Assembly: GCA_963826485.1 (NCBI GenBank)
Contig: CAWGXF010000006.1
Location: 204,520 to 268,519, forward strand
DNA from: PALSA-600 sp963826485
GTDB taxonomy: Bacteria > Actinomycetota > Thermoleophilia > Gaiellales > Gaiellaceae
DNA length: 64,000 nucleotides
Direction: 5' to 3'
Numbering within the stretch: the stretch's first letter is position 1; the number at the start of each line of letters is the position of its first letter. Below the pieces are notes generated by a model. That model was not told the origin of the DNA, made no database searches, and saw only the letters and a list, made by a program, of their open reading frames with translations. Shown here piece after piece: positions 24,718-36,379 of this stretch. The position numbers and the translations under genes were made by a program.

Positions 24718-26236
24718 TCACCAGGGCGGGGGGTTGTGGACCCAGCGGCCGCCGACCATCGTGGCGACGACCTGCGCGTCGAGGTCGTCCCACGGGTCGC
24801 GGTCGAGCACGACGAGGTCGGCGTAGTGGCCCGGGAGCAGCGTGCCGCGACGGCGCTCGTCTCCTGCGAGCCAGGCAGGCGCGACACACGTCGCGTGAAA
24901 TGCCTCGCCGACGGTCAGCGTCTGCTCGGGGCGCCAGGCCGCGCGGCCGTCGACCGTGCGCCGGACACCTGCCCGGATCCCCGCGAGGGGGTCGAGCTCC
25001 TCGATCGGCGCGTCGCTGCCGTTCACGACGACCGCGCCGGAGTGGAGCAGCGAGCGAAATGCATAGGCGCCCGCGGTCTTGCCGTGCCCAGTACTCGTCT
25101 GCGAGATCGCGGTCGGAGGGCGCATGGGAGAACTGCACCGAGCAGGCGACGCCGATCTCGGCGAAGCGGTCGAGGTCCTCGGGCGCGAGCAGCTGGGCAT
25201 GCTCGATTCGCTGTCGCAGCCCGAGCGGGCCCCACGCGCCCTTGGTCTGCTCGAACGCGTCGAGTGCCTCCCGGTTCGCGCGGTCGCCGATCGCATGGAC
25301 GGCGACCGGGAACCCCGCCGCCGCCGCCCGGCGCACGATCCCGGCCAGTTCCGCGCCGCTCGTGATCTGCACGCCGCTGCCGTCGAGCATCCACGCAGTC
25401 TGCGAGCCGAGCGTCCCGTCCATGAACACCTTCAGGTAGCCGAGCTTCACGTACGGGCTGCCGAAGCCCGACCGCAATCCGACCTCCACGGCGGCGTCGA
25501 GCGCGTCGTGCGGGATCGACTGCCACACGCGCAGGGTCAGCCGGCCGCGCTCGTCGAGCTGCTGCCACAGCCGCAGTGCTCCGAGCCAGCCGTCCTTGTC
25601 GTGCACGGCGGTGACGCCGCGGGAGTTCGCGAGGCGCACCCCGGCCCGCATCGCGTCGAGGTAGTCGTCATCCGGGACGGTCATGTACCGCTCCTTGAAG
25701 CGCCACGCGGCCTCTTCGCGCAGGATGCCGGTCGGCTCGCCGTACTCGTCGCGTTCGACGACTCCGCCGTCGACGTCGAGATCGCCGTCCGCGAACGCGA
25801 GCGCCGCCGAGTTCAGCCAGAGCGAGTGGTAGTCCTTGGAGATCAAACCCGCCGGTGTGCGGCCCGTGATCGCGTCGAGCTCGTGCCGGTTCGGGTCGCG
25901 TTGGGGGCGCCAGTCGCCGCTGCGCCAGCCGTAGCCGCGCAGCCAGCGGTCCGGGGTGAGCGACGGCGTCGCGGATTCGCTGCAGCGCTTCGTCGAGGTC
26001 GGCGCAGCCGTCGAGTTTGACCTCGCTCTGTGCCAGCGCCCACGTCGGGAAGTGCACGTGCGAGTCGGTGAAGCCGGGCACGACCACCAGCCCGCCGAGG
26101 TCCGTCACCTCGGGCGATGCGAGCGACGTCTCGTGGACGCCGACGCCGCCCGCGACGAGGTCGCCCGCGACGCAAGCGCGCGCTGCGTCGGCACCTGCGG
26201 GTCGAGCGTGCGAATGAGCCCGTTCGCGAGGATCAT
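24718..26236 (-). CDS. YtcJ-like amidohydrolase (frameshifted)
   Basis: A metal-dependent hydrolase of the YtcJ/amidohydrolase-3 family, about 500 residues when frames are joined. It starts MILANGLIRTLDPQVP, then VVPGFTDSHVHFPTWAL (metal HxH), DAITGRTPAGLISKDYHSLWL, VTAVHDKDG, LKVFMDGTLGSQTAWML, VAVHAIGDRANREAL, RIEHAQLLAPEDLDRFA and VVNGSDAPIEELDPL (metal Asp). At least three single-base changes break it: near 26175 (one base missing), 25953-25956 (an extra G in GGGG) and near 25090. All motifs are conserved across the breaks, so sequence error is likely. A hairpin terminator follows. Confidence 0.75.
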
Positions 26237-26293
26237 GGGTCGGCAAGAATCTACGCGTGTCGACCGCGCGGCGGCACTACACTTGAACCCTCG

Positions 26294-27472
<1,179 letters not shown>

Positions 27473-27480
<8 letters not shown>

Positions 27481-28214
27481 CGCCGGCGCGATCGACCCGG
27501 CTCGCAGCTTCGACCGCGCGGCGGCCGAGTACGAGCGTGCGCGCCCGGGCTATCCGGCCGCGCGTGCTCGACTTCGTCCCGCTCGGCGGAGACGCGGACA
27601 TTCTCGACCTCGGCGCCGGGACCGGGAAGCTCACGCGCGTCCTCGTCGAGCGATACCGCCGGGTCGTCGCCGTCGAGCCCCTCGACGGCATGCGGGCGAT
27701 CCTCGACGCAGGTCGTGCCCTCCGCGGAGAGCCTTCCGGGAACGGCGGAGGCGATCCCGATCGCGGACGCCGCCGTCGACGGCGTGTTCGCCGGCCAGGC
27801 GTTTCACTGGTTCGCGAACGACGAGGCGGTGCGGCGAGATCGCGCGGGTCCTGCGGTCACGCGGTGTGCTGGCCGTGATCTGGAACGAGCCTGTCGATCC
27901 ATCGCCGCTTCCCGGCGCCTACCGCGCGTATCTCGAGGCGCTGCAAGCGCCGTCCCTCGCCTCGGCCCGGTCGGTGTCGGTGTCCGAGCTGATCGCGCGC
28001 GGGCCGTTCGACGAGCTGCGCGAGGAGAGCGTCCCGCACCGGCAGACCCTGCCCCGAGACGAGGTCCTCGCGTTCGCCCGCTCGGTGAGCTGGATCGCGC
28101 ACCGGCCCGAGGAGCGAGCGGGCGCAGATCATGCGTGAGCTCGACGCGCTGCTCACGGCCGGGCCGTTCGTCTTCCCGATGCAGGCCCATCTGAACTGGG
28201 CGGTGCGCGTGTGA
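27473..28214 (+). CDS. Class I SAM-dependent methyltransferase (frameshifted)
   Basis: A methyltransferase of about 245 residues after joining frames. It begins DPARSFDRAAAEYERARPGYPA, followed by the SAM-binding motif ADILDLGAGTGKLTRVLVE, VVAVEPLDGMRAIL, DAAVDGVFAGQAFHWF and ARVLRSRGVLAVIWNEPVD, a pattern typical of UbiE/YcgJ-like enzymes. At least four indels (near 27557, 27715, 27837 and 28117) scatter it over three frames. The TTG start at 27473 overlaps the acyl-CoA dehydrogenase stop. The natural substrate is unknown. Confidence 0.7.
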
Positions 28215-29106
28215 GCCGGGAGGTGAGGCTGAGCTCGGCCGACCGCGTGCTCTTCCCGGACGACGGGATCACGAAGGGCGACCTGTTCGCCTACTACGAC
28301 GCGGTCGCCGGCGCGATCGTGCCGCACCTGCGCGACCGCCCCTTCACGATGAAGCGCTGGCGCGAAGGCCTTGCAGGGCGAGGCGTTCTTCCAGAAGCAG
28401 GCGCCGAAGGGCATCCGGGCTGGATCCCGACGCGGGAGTTCCGGACCTGGCCGCGCGGCGGGAAGGGCGAGTCCCGCCTGGTCGACTTCCCGCTCGTCAA
28501 CTCGCGTGAAGCCCTTCTCTGGATGGTGCAGATGCACTGCATCGACATGAACGCGTGGTACTCACGCGTCGACAGGCCCGACCGGCCGGACTGGGTGCTC
28601 TTCGACCTCGATCCTCCCGAGCAGGCGGATGCGTTCCCGCTGTGCGTACGCGTCGCGCACCACCTGCATGCTGCGCTCGAGGAGCTGGAGCTCGAGTCGT
28701 TCGTGAAGACCAGCGGCGCGGACGGCATTCACATTCTCGTCCCGATCACCCGGCGCTCGACCTACGAGGAGACGTATGCGTTCGCGGAGCTGCTCGCCCG
28801 CAGGCTGGAGGCGCAGCACCCGGTGAGGTGACGACGGAGTGGTTGAAGCGCAAGCGCACGGGGGTGCTCGTCGACCACCGCCAGAACGGGTGGGGAAGAC
28901 GATCGCGTCGGCCTACTCGGTGCGGCCCAAGCCCGGCGCGCCGGTCTCGACGCCTCTGCAGCTGGGGCGAGCTGACGGAAGCCGTGCGGCCGCGCGACTT
29001 CTCCATGCAGGTCGCCCTCGACCGGGTGTCGAAGCAGGGCGATCTCTTCGAACCGGTGCTGCACGGGAAGCAGGCTCTCGGCCCTGCCCTGCGGAGCTTG
29101 CGCTAG
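28211..29106 (+). CDS. ligD: LigD-like NHEJ polymerase/primase domain protein (frameshifted)
   Basis: A stand-alone polymerase domain of the LigD/AEP family used in bacterial non-homologous end joining, about 295 residues when joined. It starts SREVRLSSADRVLFPDDGIT, then RPFTMKRWREG, GWIPTREFRTW and HCIDMNAWYSRVDRPDRPDW. The catalytic pair lies in VLFDLDPPEQ, the binding motif is VKTSGADGIHILVPI, and the third Asp is in GVLVDHRQN. It ends SKQGDLFEPVLHGKQALGPAL. At least five indels lie between 28370 and 28970. The GTG start overlaps the methyltransferase stop. Neither ligase nor Ku is in the window. Confidence 0.78.
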
Positions 29107-29107
29107 C

Positions 29108-29672
29108 TCACGGGAGCCGGCCGGCCTTCGTGTCTCCCGCCCGGACTTTCGCCTTGTGGGCTCGCTTCGCGGCCTGGTCGTCGGCGAGCGACTCGGGCGA
29201 GGTGACGGCACCGAGCGTCGGATGGTTCGGCGTGAGGGCCTGCGCGGCCTCGACGCCGAACTGCTTCGCCGAGCACCGCTGCGAGCGACTTGATCTTCAT
29301 CTCGCCGAACCCCGGAAGAGCGCCGATCCGCTTCTTCAGATCCGCGCTGTCGCGCGCCTCGGACCAGATGCGCGACGCGTCGCCCCCGTACTCCTCCGTC
29401 ACGACGGCGGCGAGCTCGCGGACACGGTCGGCCATCGCGCCCGGGAACCGGTGAATCGCCGGCTTCTCGGCGAACGCCGGCCGGAGGTCCATTGCGGCGA
29501 GCTTCCCCGGATCGAGCGTGCCCACCCGTTCCCTGAGGACGTACGGCCTTGCAAAAGCCTTGGGGACGGTCACCTGCTGGTCGATCGCGAAGCCGACGAG
29601 CAGCGCGAAGGGGTCGGCGGCGAGAAGCTTGCATGCCTCGGGATCATCGGTGAAGTGCAGTGCGGCAGGCAC
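29108..29672 (-). CDS. HhH-GPD family base-excision DNA repair protein (one frameshift)
   Basis: A protein of about 187 residues of the HhH-GPD superfamily. The N-terminal half reads LHFTDDPEACKLLAADPFAL, LVGFAIDQQVTVPKAFA and IGALPGFGEMKIKSLAAVLG, the helix-hairpin-helix region. The last 54 residues (KQFGVEAAQALTPNHPTLG, then AKRAHKAKVRAGDTKAGRLP) lie in another frame reached by removing one base near 29270. The GTG at 29672 gives MPAALHFTDD. It is convergent with the LigD-like gene and divergent from the Lhr helicase, forming a small DNA-repair neighbourhood. Confidence 0.75.
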
Positions 29673-29737
29673 CAGTTCGATGCTAGTCGCTCGACTGTTC
29701 CTCGCGTGGGCCCGCGGCCCGCGACTAGGCTCCGAGG

Positions 29738-32700
29738 ATGGACCCGCTAGAGCGTCTTCTCCCCGGCGACGCGGGCCTGGTTCGAGCAGGCCTTCGACGC
29801 GCCGACCCCGGCGCAGGTGCAGGGCTGGCCCGCGATCGCGAGCGGCGGGCACGTGCTGATCCAGGCGCCGACCGGCTCGGGAAGACGCTGACCGCCTTCC
29901 TCTCGGCGATCGACCGTCTCAACGGTTCACCCGGCGAGGGCCTGCGCCTGCTCTACGTCTCTCCGCTGAAGGCGCTGAACTACGACATCGAGCGCAATCT
30001 CCGCGGGCCTCTGGCAGGGCTCGAGTCGAAGCTCAGGGTGGGCGTTCGCACCGGCGACACGCCGCCGAAGGAACGCCCGAGCTCATGAAAGAGCCGCCCG
30101 ACATCCTGATCACCACGCCCGAGTCGTTGTATCGATGCTCACGTCGCAGGCCCGCGAGTCGCTGCGGGGCGTCGAGACGCTGATCCTCGACGAGGTTCAC
30201 GCGATCGCGGGCTCGAAGCGGGGGGCGCACCTGTCGATCTCGGTCGAACGCCTCGAGGCGCTCGTCGACGAGCCGATGCAGCGGATCGGGCTGTCGGCGA
30301 CCCAGAGGCCGATCGAGGAGATCGGCCAGTTTGTCAGCGGTGGCCGGCCGATCACGATCGTCGATGCCGGAACCCGCAAGGATCTCGATCTCGAGGTCGT
30401 GGTGCCGGTCGAGGATCTGCGCGAGCTCGGATCGACCGCCTCTCTCTCGCAGCCGGTGCCCGCCGACGGCCAGGAGATGGACAGCGGCACCGAGCACGGC
30501 GCGCGGTCGATCTGGCCGTCGATCTATCAGGAGGTGCTGCGGCTCGTCGAGGAGCATCGAATCGACGATCGTCTTCGTCAACAACCGGCGCCTCGCGGAG
30601 CGGCTGGCGTGCGGCTGAACGAGCTCGCCGAGAAGGAGATCGCCCGCGCGCACCACGGCTCCCTCGCGCGCGAGCAGCGCGTCATCGTCGAGGAGGACCT
30701 CAAGGCGGGACGGATCCCCTGTCTCGTGGCAACGTCCAGCCTGGAGCTCGGCATCGACATGGGCGCCGTCGACCTGGTGATCCAGGTCGAGTCACCCAGT
30801 CGGTCGCGCGCGGCCTGCAGCGCATCGGCCGTGCAGGACACGAGCTGGGCGCAACCTCGAAAGGGCGGATCTTTCCGAAGTTCCGCGCCGACCTGCTCGA
30901 GTCGGCCGTGGTTGCGCGGGCGATGCCGAGGGCGAGGTCGAGGAGACGCGGATCCCGCGAAACGCGCTCGACGTGCTCGCGCAGCAGATCGTGGCGATCT
31001 CTGAGGACGCCGAGATCGCCGTCGACGATCTGCACGCCCTCGTGACGCGTGCGTATCCGTTCAAGGACCTCTCACGCCCCCAGCTCGAGAACGTCCTCGA
31101 CATGCTCGCCGGCCGCTACCCGTCCGACGAGTTCGCGGAGCTGCGCCCGCGCATCGTCTGGAACCGCACCGAGGGCCTGATCCGGGCACGTGACGGAGCC
31201 AGGCGGCTCGCGGTAGCGAACGCCGGCACGATCCCCGACCGCGGCCTCTTCGGCGTGTTCCTCGCCGACGGGAGCGGCCGGGTCGGCGAGCTCGACGAGG
31301 AGATGGTCTACGAGGCGCGGGCCGGGCAGACGTTCCTGCTCGGGGCATCCACCTGGCGGATCGAGGAGATCACCCGCGATCGCGTGCTCGTTTCGCCGGC
31401 GCCCGGCCTCCCGGGCGCCGTTCCGTTCTGGAAAGGAGGGTGTCGGCCGTCCGTACGAGCTCGGGCAGAAGATCGGGGCCGCATCGCGTGAGCTGTCGGC
31501 ACTCTCCGAGCAAGAGGCGGTGGAGCGGCTCCGGGGTGACTTCCATCTCGACGAGCGCGCCGCCGGCAACCTCGTCACGTTCCTGCGCGAGCAGGAGCTG
31601 GCAACGGGTGTCGTTCCCTCCGACCGCACGATCGTGATCGAGCGCTTCAGGGACGAGATCGGCGACTGGCGCGTGTGCATCCTCTCGCCGTTCGGAGGCC
31701 GGGTGCACGCGCCCTGGGCGATGGCGATCGCCGCGCGACTGCGTGCGGCTCACGGGATCGAGGCGCAGTCGATCTGGTCGGACGACGGCATCGCGCTGCA
31801 TTTCCCCGAGTCGGATGCGACGCCGCCGACCGAGGATCTGATGATCGATCCGGGCGAGGTCGAGGATCTGGTCGTCGCGGAGGTCGGGGACACCGCGCTC
31901 TTCGGCGCACGCTTCCGCGAGAACGCCGGACGCTCTCTGTTGATCCCGCGCCGGCGACCCGGCGAGCGCACGCCGCTCTGGCAGCGGCGACTGAAGGCAC
32001 AGTCGCTCGTTCAGGTCGCGGGGCGCTCGGCAACTTTGCCGTCATCCTCGAGACCTACCGCGAGTGCCTGCAGGACGTGTTCGGCCTGCCGGCGCTGCGG
32101 ACGCTCTTGCTCGGCCTTAAAACGCGCCAGGAAGATCTCGTCGAGATCGAGACCCAGAGCGCGTCGCCCTTATTCGGCATCGCTGCTCTTCGACACATCG
32201 CCGCCTATCCGTGCGCGGGCGACCCGCCGCCGGGCGAGCCGGCGCGCCGGCGCTCACCGACCGCGACCTGTTGCGCCGGCTGCTCGGGCAGGAGGAACTG
32301 CGCGACCTGCTCGACGCCGCGCGGTCGACAGGGTCGAGCGGCAGCTGCAGGGCGCGCCGAGGAACCCCGACCAGCTGCACGACAAGTTGCGCCTGCGGGG
32401 TGATCTGCGAGCCGGCGGGTACGATCCGGCGCTCGCGGCCCCGCTCGTCCGGGAGCGGCGGGCCCTCGTCGTGCGCATCGCCGTGAGGAACGGCTGATCG
32501 CCGTCGAGGATGCGGGCCGCTATCGCGATGCGCTCGGTGTGATGCCGCCGTCGGGCCTGCCGGATGTGTTCCTCGAGGGCGGAGCAGAGTCTCTCCGGCA
32601 GCTCGTGCTCCGTTACGCGAAGGGCCGCGGGCCGCTGCACGTCCGGTGTGACGAACGAGCGCTTCGGGCGGGACGTCGCGGCGTGCTCGTCGAGCTCGAA

Positions 32701-33985
32701 CGGGCCGGGCACCTCGTCCGCGGCGAGTCTCGTCCGGGCGGCGCCGAGCGGGAATGGTGCGATCCGGACGTCTGCGGCGGTTGCGGCGCGCCTCGCTCGC
32801 TGCACTGCGGCGCGAGGTCGCCCCGGTCGACCGGGAAACGCTCGCGCGCTTCCTGCCGTCGTGGCACGGAATCGGCCGGCGCGCGTCGCTCCGCGAAGCG
32901 CTGGTGCCGCTGCAGGCGCTTCCGCTGCCGGTCGCCTGTGGGAGACCGAGATCCTCCCGCGGCGCGTTCCCGGCGACCGGGCCGACCGTCTGGACGCGCT
33001 CACGGCGACCGGCGAAGTCGTGGGGTCGGGGCCGGGCGAGGACCGCGTCGCGCGCCTCTTCCGGAGGTGCCACTGCCCTCGGCCGGGCGCCCGCAGCGGC
33101 GGAGCCGAAGGGCGCCGGGCCGGGCCGGATCCGCGCCGCGCTCGAGAGCGCGCTCTTCTGGGACGGCTGCAGGCCCTCACCGGCCTCGACGAAAGCCTTC
33201 TGCTTCCGGCGCTGTCGGTCTCGTCTCGGCGGGCGAGGCTCCAACGACGCCTGGGCGCCGCCTCGCGCGGCGCGTCGCCGGCCGCCGAGGCGCGAGCGCC
33301 GCCCCGTTTCTCCGGCGGCGCGTCCCGGGGCCGACGGCGACGGCCGGGCGCTGGTCGCAGACGGAATGCCTCTTCGCGGGCGCGCCCGATCGTCGCGCCT
33401 CGCCGAGCTGCTCTAGAGCGCCGGGCATCGTCACCCGCGACGGCGTGCGCGGCCAAGGGGATTCCCCAGCAGCTACGGCGCCGTCTACGCCGAGCTGCGA
33501 GACCTCGCGACGCTCGGGCTGTGCCGGCGCGGGTACTTCGAAGAGGGCCTCGGCGGCGCACGCGGCGCGCTCGGAGGCGCGGTCGAGCGGTGGCGTGAGG
33601 CTTCGCGACGGAGCGACGAGCGCGACGCGCTCGTCCGCGCTGCCGCCGATCCGGCCCAGCCGTACGGTGCGGCGCTGCCCTGGCCGCGCCGGGTCGGCGC
33701 CCGCCCGGCGCGCGTGCGCAGGCGCCACTCTCGTCTCGCTCGGCGGTGAGCCGGTGTTGTACGTCGAGCGGGGCGGCCGCTCGCTCGTGCCGCTGCGCGA
33801 CCCGGCCGAGGAGTGGCTGCGGCCGGCGCTCGCGGCGCTCGTGGCCCATGTGAAAGCAGGCGGGCTCAAGCGCCTCGCCGTGGAGCGGTTCGACGGTGAG
33901 CCGGTGGCCGGCACGGGAGGCGATGCAACTGCTCGTGGATGCGGGGTTCCTCGCCGGCCCGCGCCGCGCCGTCCTGCGCGCGTAG
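29738..33985 (+). CDS. lhr: Lhr-like ATP-dependent DNA helicase (heavily frameshifted)
   Basis: A superfamily 2 helicase of about 1400 residues when joined, the length of actinobacterial Lhr. It starts MDPLERLLPATRAWFEQAF; the Q-motif region PTPAQVQGWPAI and Walker A APTGSGKT follow. Next are LLYVSPLKALNYDIERNL, the DEVH box LILDEVHAIAGSKRG, RIGLSATQRPIEEIG, VATSSLELGIDMGAVDLVIQ and the motif VI region RGLQRIGRAGHELGA. The C-terminal Lhr core is recognisable (WNRTEGLIRARDGARRLA; TYRECLQDVFGLPALRTLL; YVERGGRSLVPL). More than ten indels scatter the gene over all three frames. TAG at 33983 ends it. It probably works in DNA repair. Confidence 0.78.
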
Positions 33986-34048
33986 CGCGGCTCGCCCGGA
34001 CGGTCACTCCAGGCAGGAGACAGCCCGCCGCGCGTGTAACTCCACGGC

Positions 34049-35265
34049 GTGCCGCTTCGCGCACCGCATCTCTACGAGTCGCTGCGCGCGTTCTGCCTCG
34101 CGGCGTTCGCCGCCGAGCGCGGGGCGCAGATTAGTTGGCTTCGAGGAGCACACGACGCGGGAAGGACCGTCGCTCTACGAGTACCGCCCCCTGGTTCGCG
34201 GCTTCGTCGAGCAGCAGGCGCCGACGCTGCGGCGTCTGCCCGATGCCCGCAACGCGATCGACGATCTGAAGCTCGAGCCGGCGGCGGCGATCTTCGCCCG
34301 CGCCCACGCGGGGATCGGAGACACGAGCGAGGAGGCGCTCTTCCGGTCGATTCTCATCCCGATGCTGACCTGGACGGCCGAGCGGAGCGGTGGATTCGAC
34401 TGGCACGACGATGCGTTCGACGCCGCATACGCCGATCTCGAGCACACGCTCTTCGGCAGCGCGCGCACCTATGTGGCCCTTGCGCCGGTGGTCGGCCTCT
34501 CCGCCGCCGCCGAGGCCACCTCGGGGCCGGCATCCGCTCCGCCCGGTCGTCTCCGGCGAGATCTCGCAGCTCTGGCCCGAAGCGCGGGCCTGATGCCGCC
34601 CGAGTTCGGGCGTGAGCCTGACCGGATGCTGGTGCTGGAGCTCGCCCGCGAGCTCGAGCCCGAGGGTCGGAGCCGCCGGACGCCGCGGCCGCAGCCGCCG
34701 ACGCCGTCACCGCGCTGCGGCTCGCGACCGCGGGGGCGATCGCCGCAGGGCCGGTCGTGTTCGAGCGGCTCGACTACCGCCCGCTTCGCATCGCGCCGCT
34801 CCTCTCCGATCGCCGCGACGATGCCGGCCTCAGGGCGAGCCGACGCGGCTCGACTCGCATCCGGGCCAAGCTCGCCGCCGACCTGCGCGAGCGCCTGACG
34901 CTCGCCGACGCCGACCGGAAGCTGGGCGAGGCGCTCGACCGCTGGGAACTCTCGCTCTTCGCCGACGAGCCGTTCCGCTCCGCCCACGTCCGCGAGGGGC
35001 TCGCGTGCCTGCTCGGCGACGACGGCGGGAGGGGGGCCGCCGCGATGCGCACCGCCGTCCTGCTCGGCGAGCAGACTGCGGAGCGCGCCGATCTCCTCGG
35101 GGCCTGCGCCAGGAGCGGCTGCGCCGCGACGCACGCGACGCGGTGCGCCGGGCGCTCGTCGAGACGCTCCTGCACGGGAGCCGCGCCGAGCTCGTCGCGG
35201 GCGCTCGACGGCGCGCTGCTCGGTGTCCGGCCCCGGCCGGCTTCGGTCCTCCGCGTCGCCTGTAA
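34049..35265 (+). CDS. Hypothetical protein downstream of lhr (frameshifted)
   Basis: Not recognised. Joining frames gives about 400 residues: it starts PLRAPHLYESLRAFCLAAFA and continues FEEHTTREGPSLYEYRPLV, PTLRRLPDARNAIDDLKLEP, FRSILIPMLTWTAERSGGFD, RPVVSGEISQLWPEARGLMP, RMLVLELARELEPEG and FERLDYRPLRIAPLL, ending RDAVRRALVETLLHGSRAEL. The composition is soluble, acidic and helical, with no signal peptide. The block FDWHDDAFDAAYADLEHTL is His/Asp-rich, but I cannot assign a fold. Several indels (near 34135, 34525, 34675, 34805 and 35110-35210) break the frame. The order lhr - this gene - small coiled-coil gene - parA suggests DNA or chromosome biology, as inference only. Confidence 0.5.
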
Positions 35266-35328
35266 ATCCCACTCTCGTACAAGGTGGGCACAAGCTCGCG
35301 TCACGCTTCCGGGGCTACGGTCCCGTGC

Positions 35329-35528
35329 GTGGACGAGGCGCAGCACGTGATCGACCGGCTCCATGGGTCGACGAGCTGCGCGCGCGGGGGAGGGGCCGGC
35401 GGGGGCGCTGCTGGGCGAGCTGCGCTCGCTCGTGGCCGAGGCGGAGGCGTGGGCGCGGGCCGAGGGCGACGCCCGGGCCCGGTCCGGCCGTGGAACGACT
35501 TCGACGGGAGGCGGAAGGAATGACGTAG
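35329..35528 (+). CDS. Small coiled-coil protein upstream of parA (frameshifted)
   Basis: A protein of about 66 residues, read as DEAQHVIDRLH, then RAGEGPAGALLGELRSLVAE, AEAWARAEGDARAR and VERLRREAEGMT across three frames. The heptad-like Leu/Ala pattern suggests an alpha-helical coiled coil. Two or more indels (near 35363 and 35485) split it. The gene sits 22 bases before parA on the same strand, so it may act with the ParA/FtsZ pair. No family is recognised. Confidence 0.45.
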
Positions 35529-35550
35529 ACCAGCCCGAAAAGGCGGACAC

Positions 35551-36379
35551 ATGGGTCTCGCTCGCCTGCTGACACGACCCAAGGTCGCGCTGCGAGAACG
35601 TTCCCCGACCTCGCGCGCGTCATTGCGCTCGCGAATCCAGAAGGGCGGGGTCGCGAAGACGACGACGACGCTGAACCTCGGCGTCGCCTTCGCGGAGCAG
35701 GGGCACCGGGTGCTGCTCATCGATCTCGACCCGCAGGGGAACCTGACGATGTCGCAGGGGCTCAACCCGGACACGATCGAGCAGTCGATGTTCGACGTGC
35801 TTGTCCACCGGCTGCCGATCGAGCACGTGATCGAGAGCCTGGAGGTGGACATCGCCGTCTCGTCGATCGATCTCGCCGGAGCCGACATGGCGCTGGCGAG
35901 CCAGATCGGCCGGGAGCGCGCGCTCGAGAAGGCGCTCGCGCCGATCAGGGACGACTACGACTCATCCTCATCGACACCCCGCCGTCGCTCGGGCTGCTGA
36001 CGGTGAACGCCTTCGTCGCGTCGAACGGCGTCATCGTCCCGGTGCAGACCGAGTACCTGTCGCTCCGCGGCCTCGTCCAGCTCGAGAACACGCTGGTGAT
36101 GGTGCGCGAGAACCTCAACCCGGACGTCGAGATCATCGGGATCCTCCCGACGATGTTCGACAAGCGCCTCACGCACTCGCGCGAGGCCGACGAGATCCTC
36201 CGCGAGAACTTCGGCGATCTCGTCTACAACACCCGGATTCGAAAGACCGTGAGTTTCGCAGAAGCGCCCGTCAAAGGAGCTCGGTCCTGGCCTACGAGCC
36301 ATAGGGAGAGGCGGCGAGGATGTACCGCGACCTTGCGAAGGAGGTGCTCGGTGGCGAGAAATCGCGCCAGCATGCGTGA
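35551..36379 (+). CDS. parA: ParA/Soj-type ATPase (frameshifted)
   Basis: A Walker-type partition/positioning ATPase of about 275 residues when joined. The deviant Walker A is KGGVAKTTTTLNLG with the signature lysine, followed by VLLIDLDPQGNLTMSQGL, DFILIDTPPSLGLLTVNAF and VPVQTEYLSLRGLVQLENT, ending SREADEILRENFGDLVYNTR and YRDLAKEVLGGEKSRQHA. Breaks: an extra C near 35638 (ANQKGG is split), a missing T near 35961 and a missing A near 36276. An in-frame TAG at 36302-36304 is probably also an error. The N-terminal start is uncertain. It overlaps the ftsZ start by eight bases and so likely helps position division. Confidence 0.75.

Noticed and set aside
35551..36379. Programmed frameshift or stop-codon readthrough in ParA (including TAG 36302-36304)
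   Set aside because: At least three separate indels and one stop lie in 730 bases, in a zone where neighbours show the same pattern; no slippery heptamer is recognised. Sequence error is simpler.
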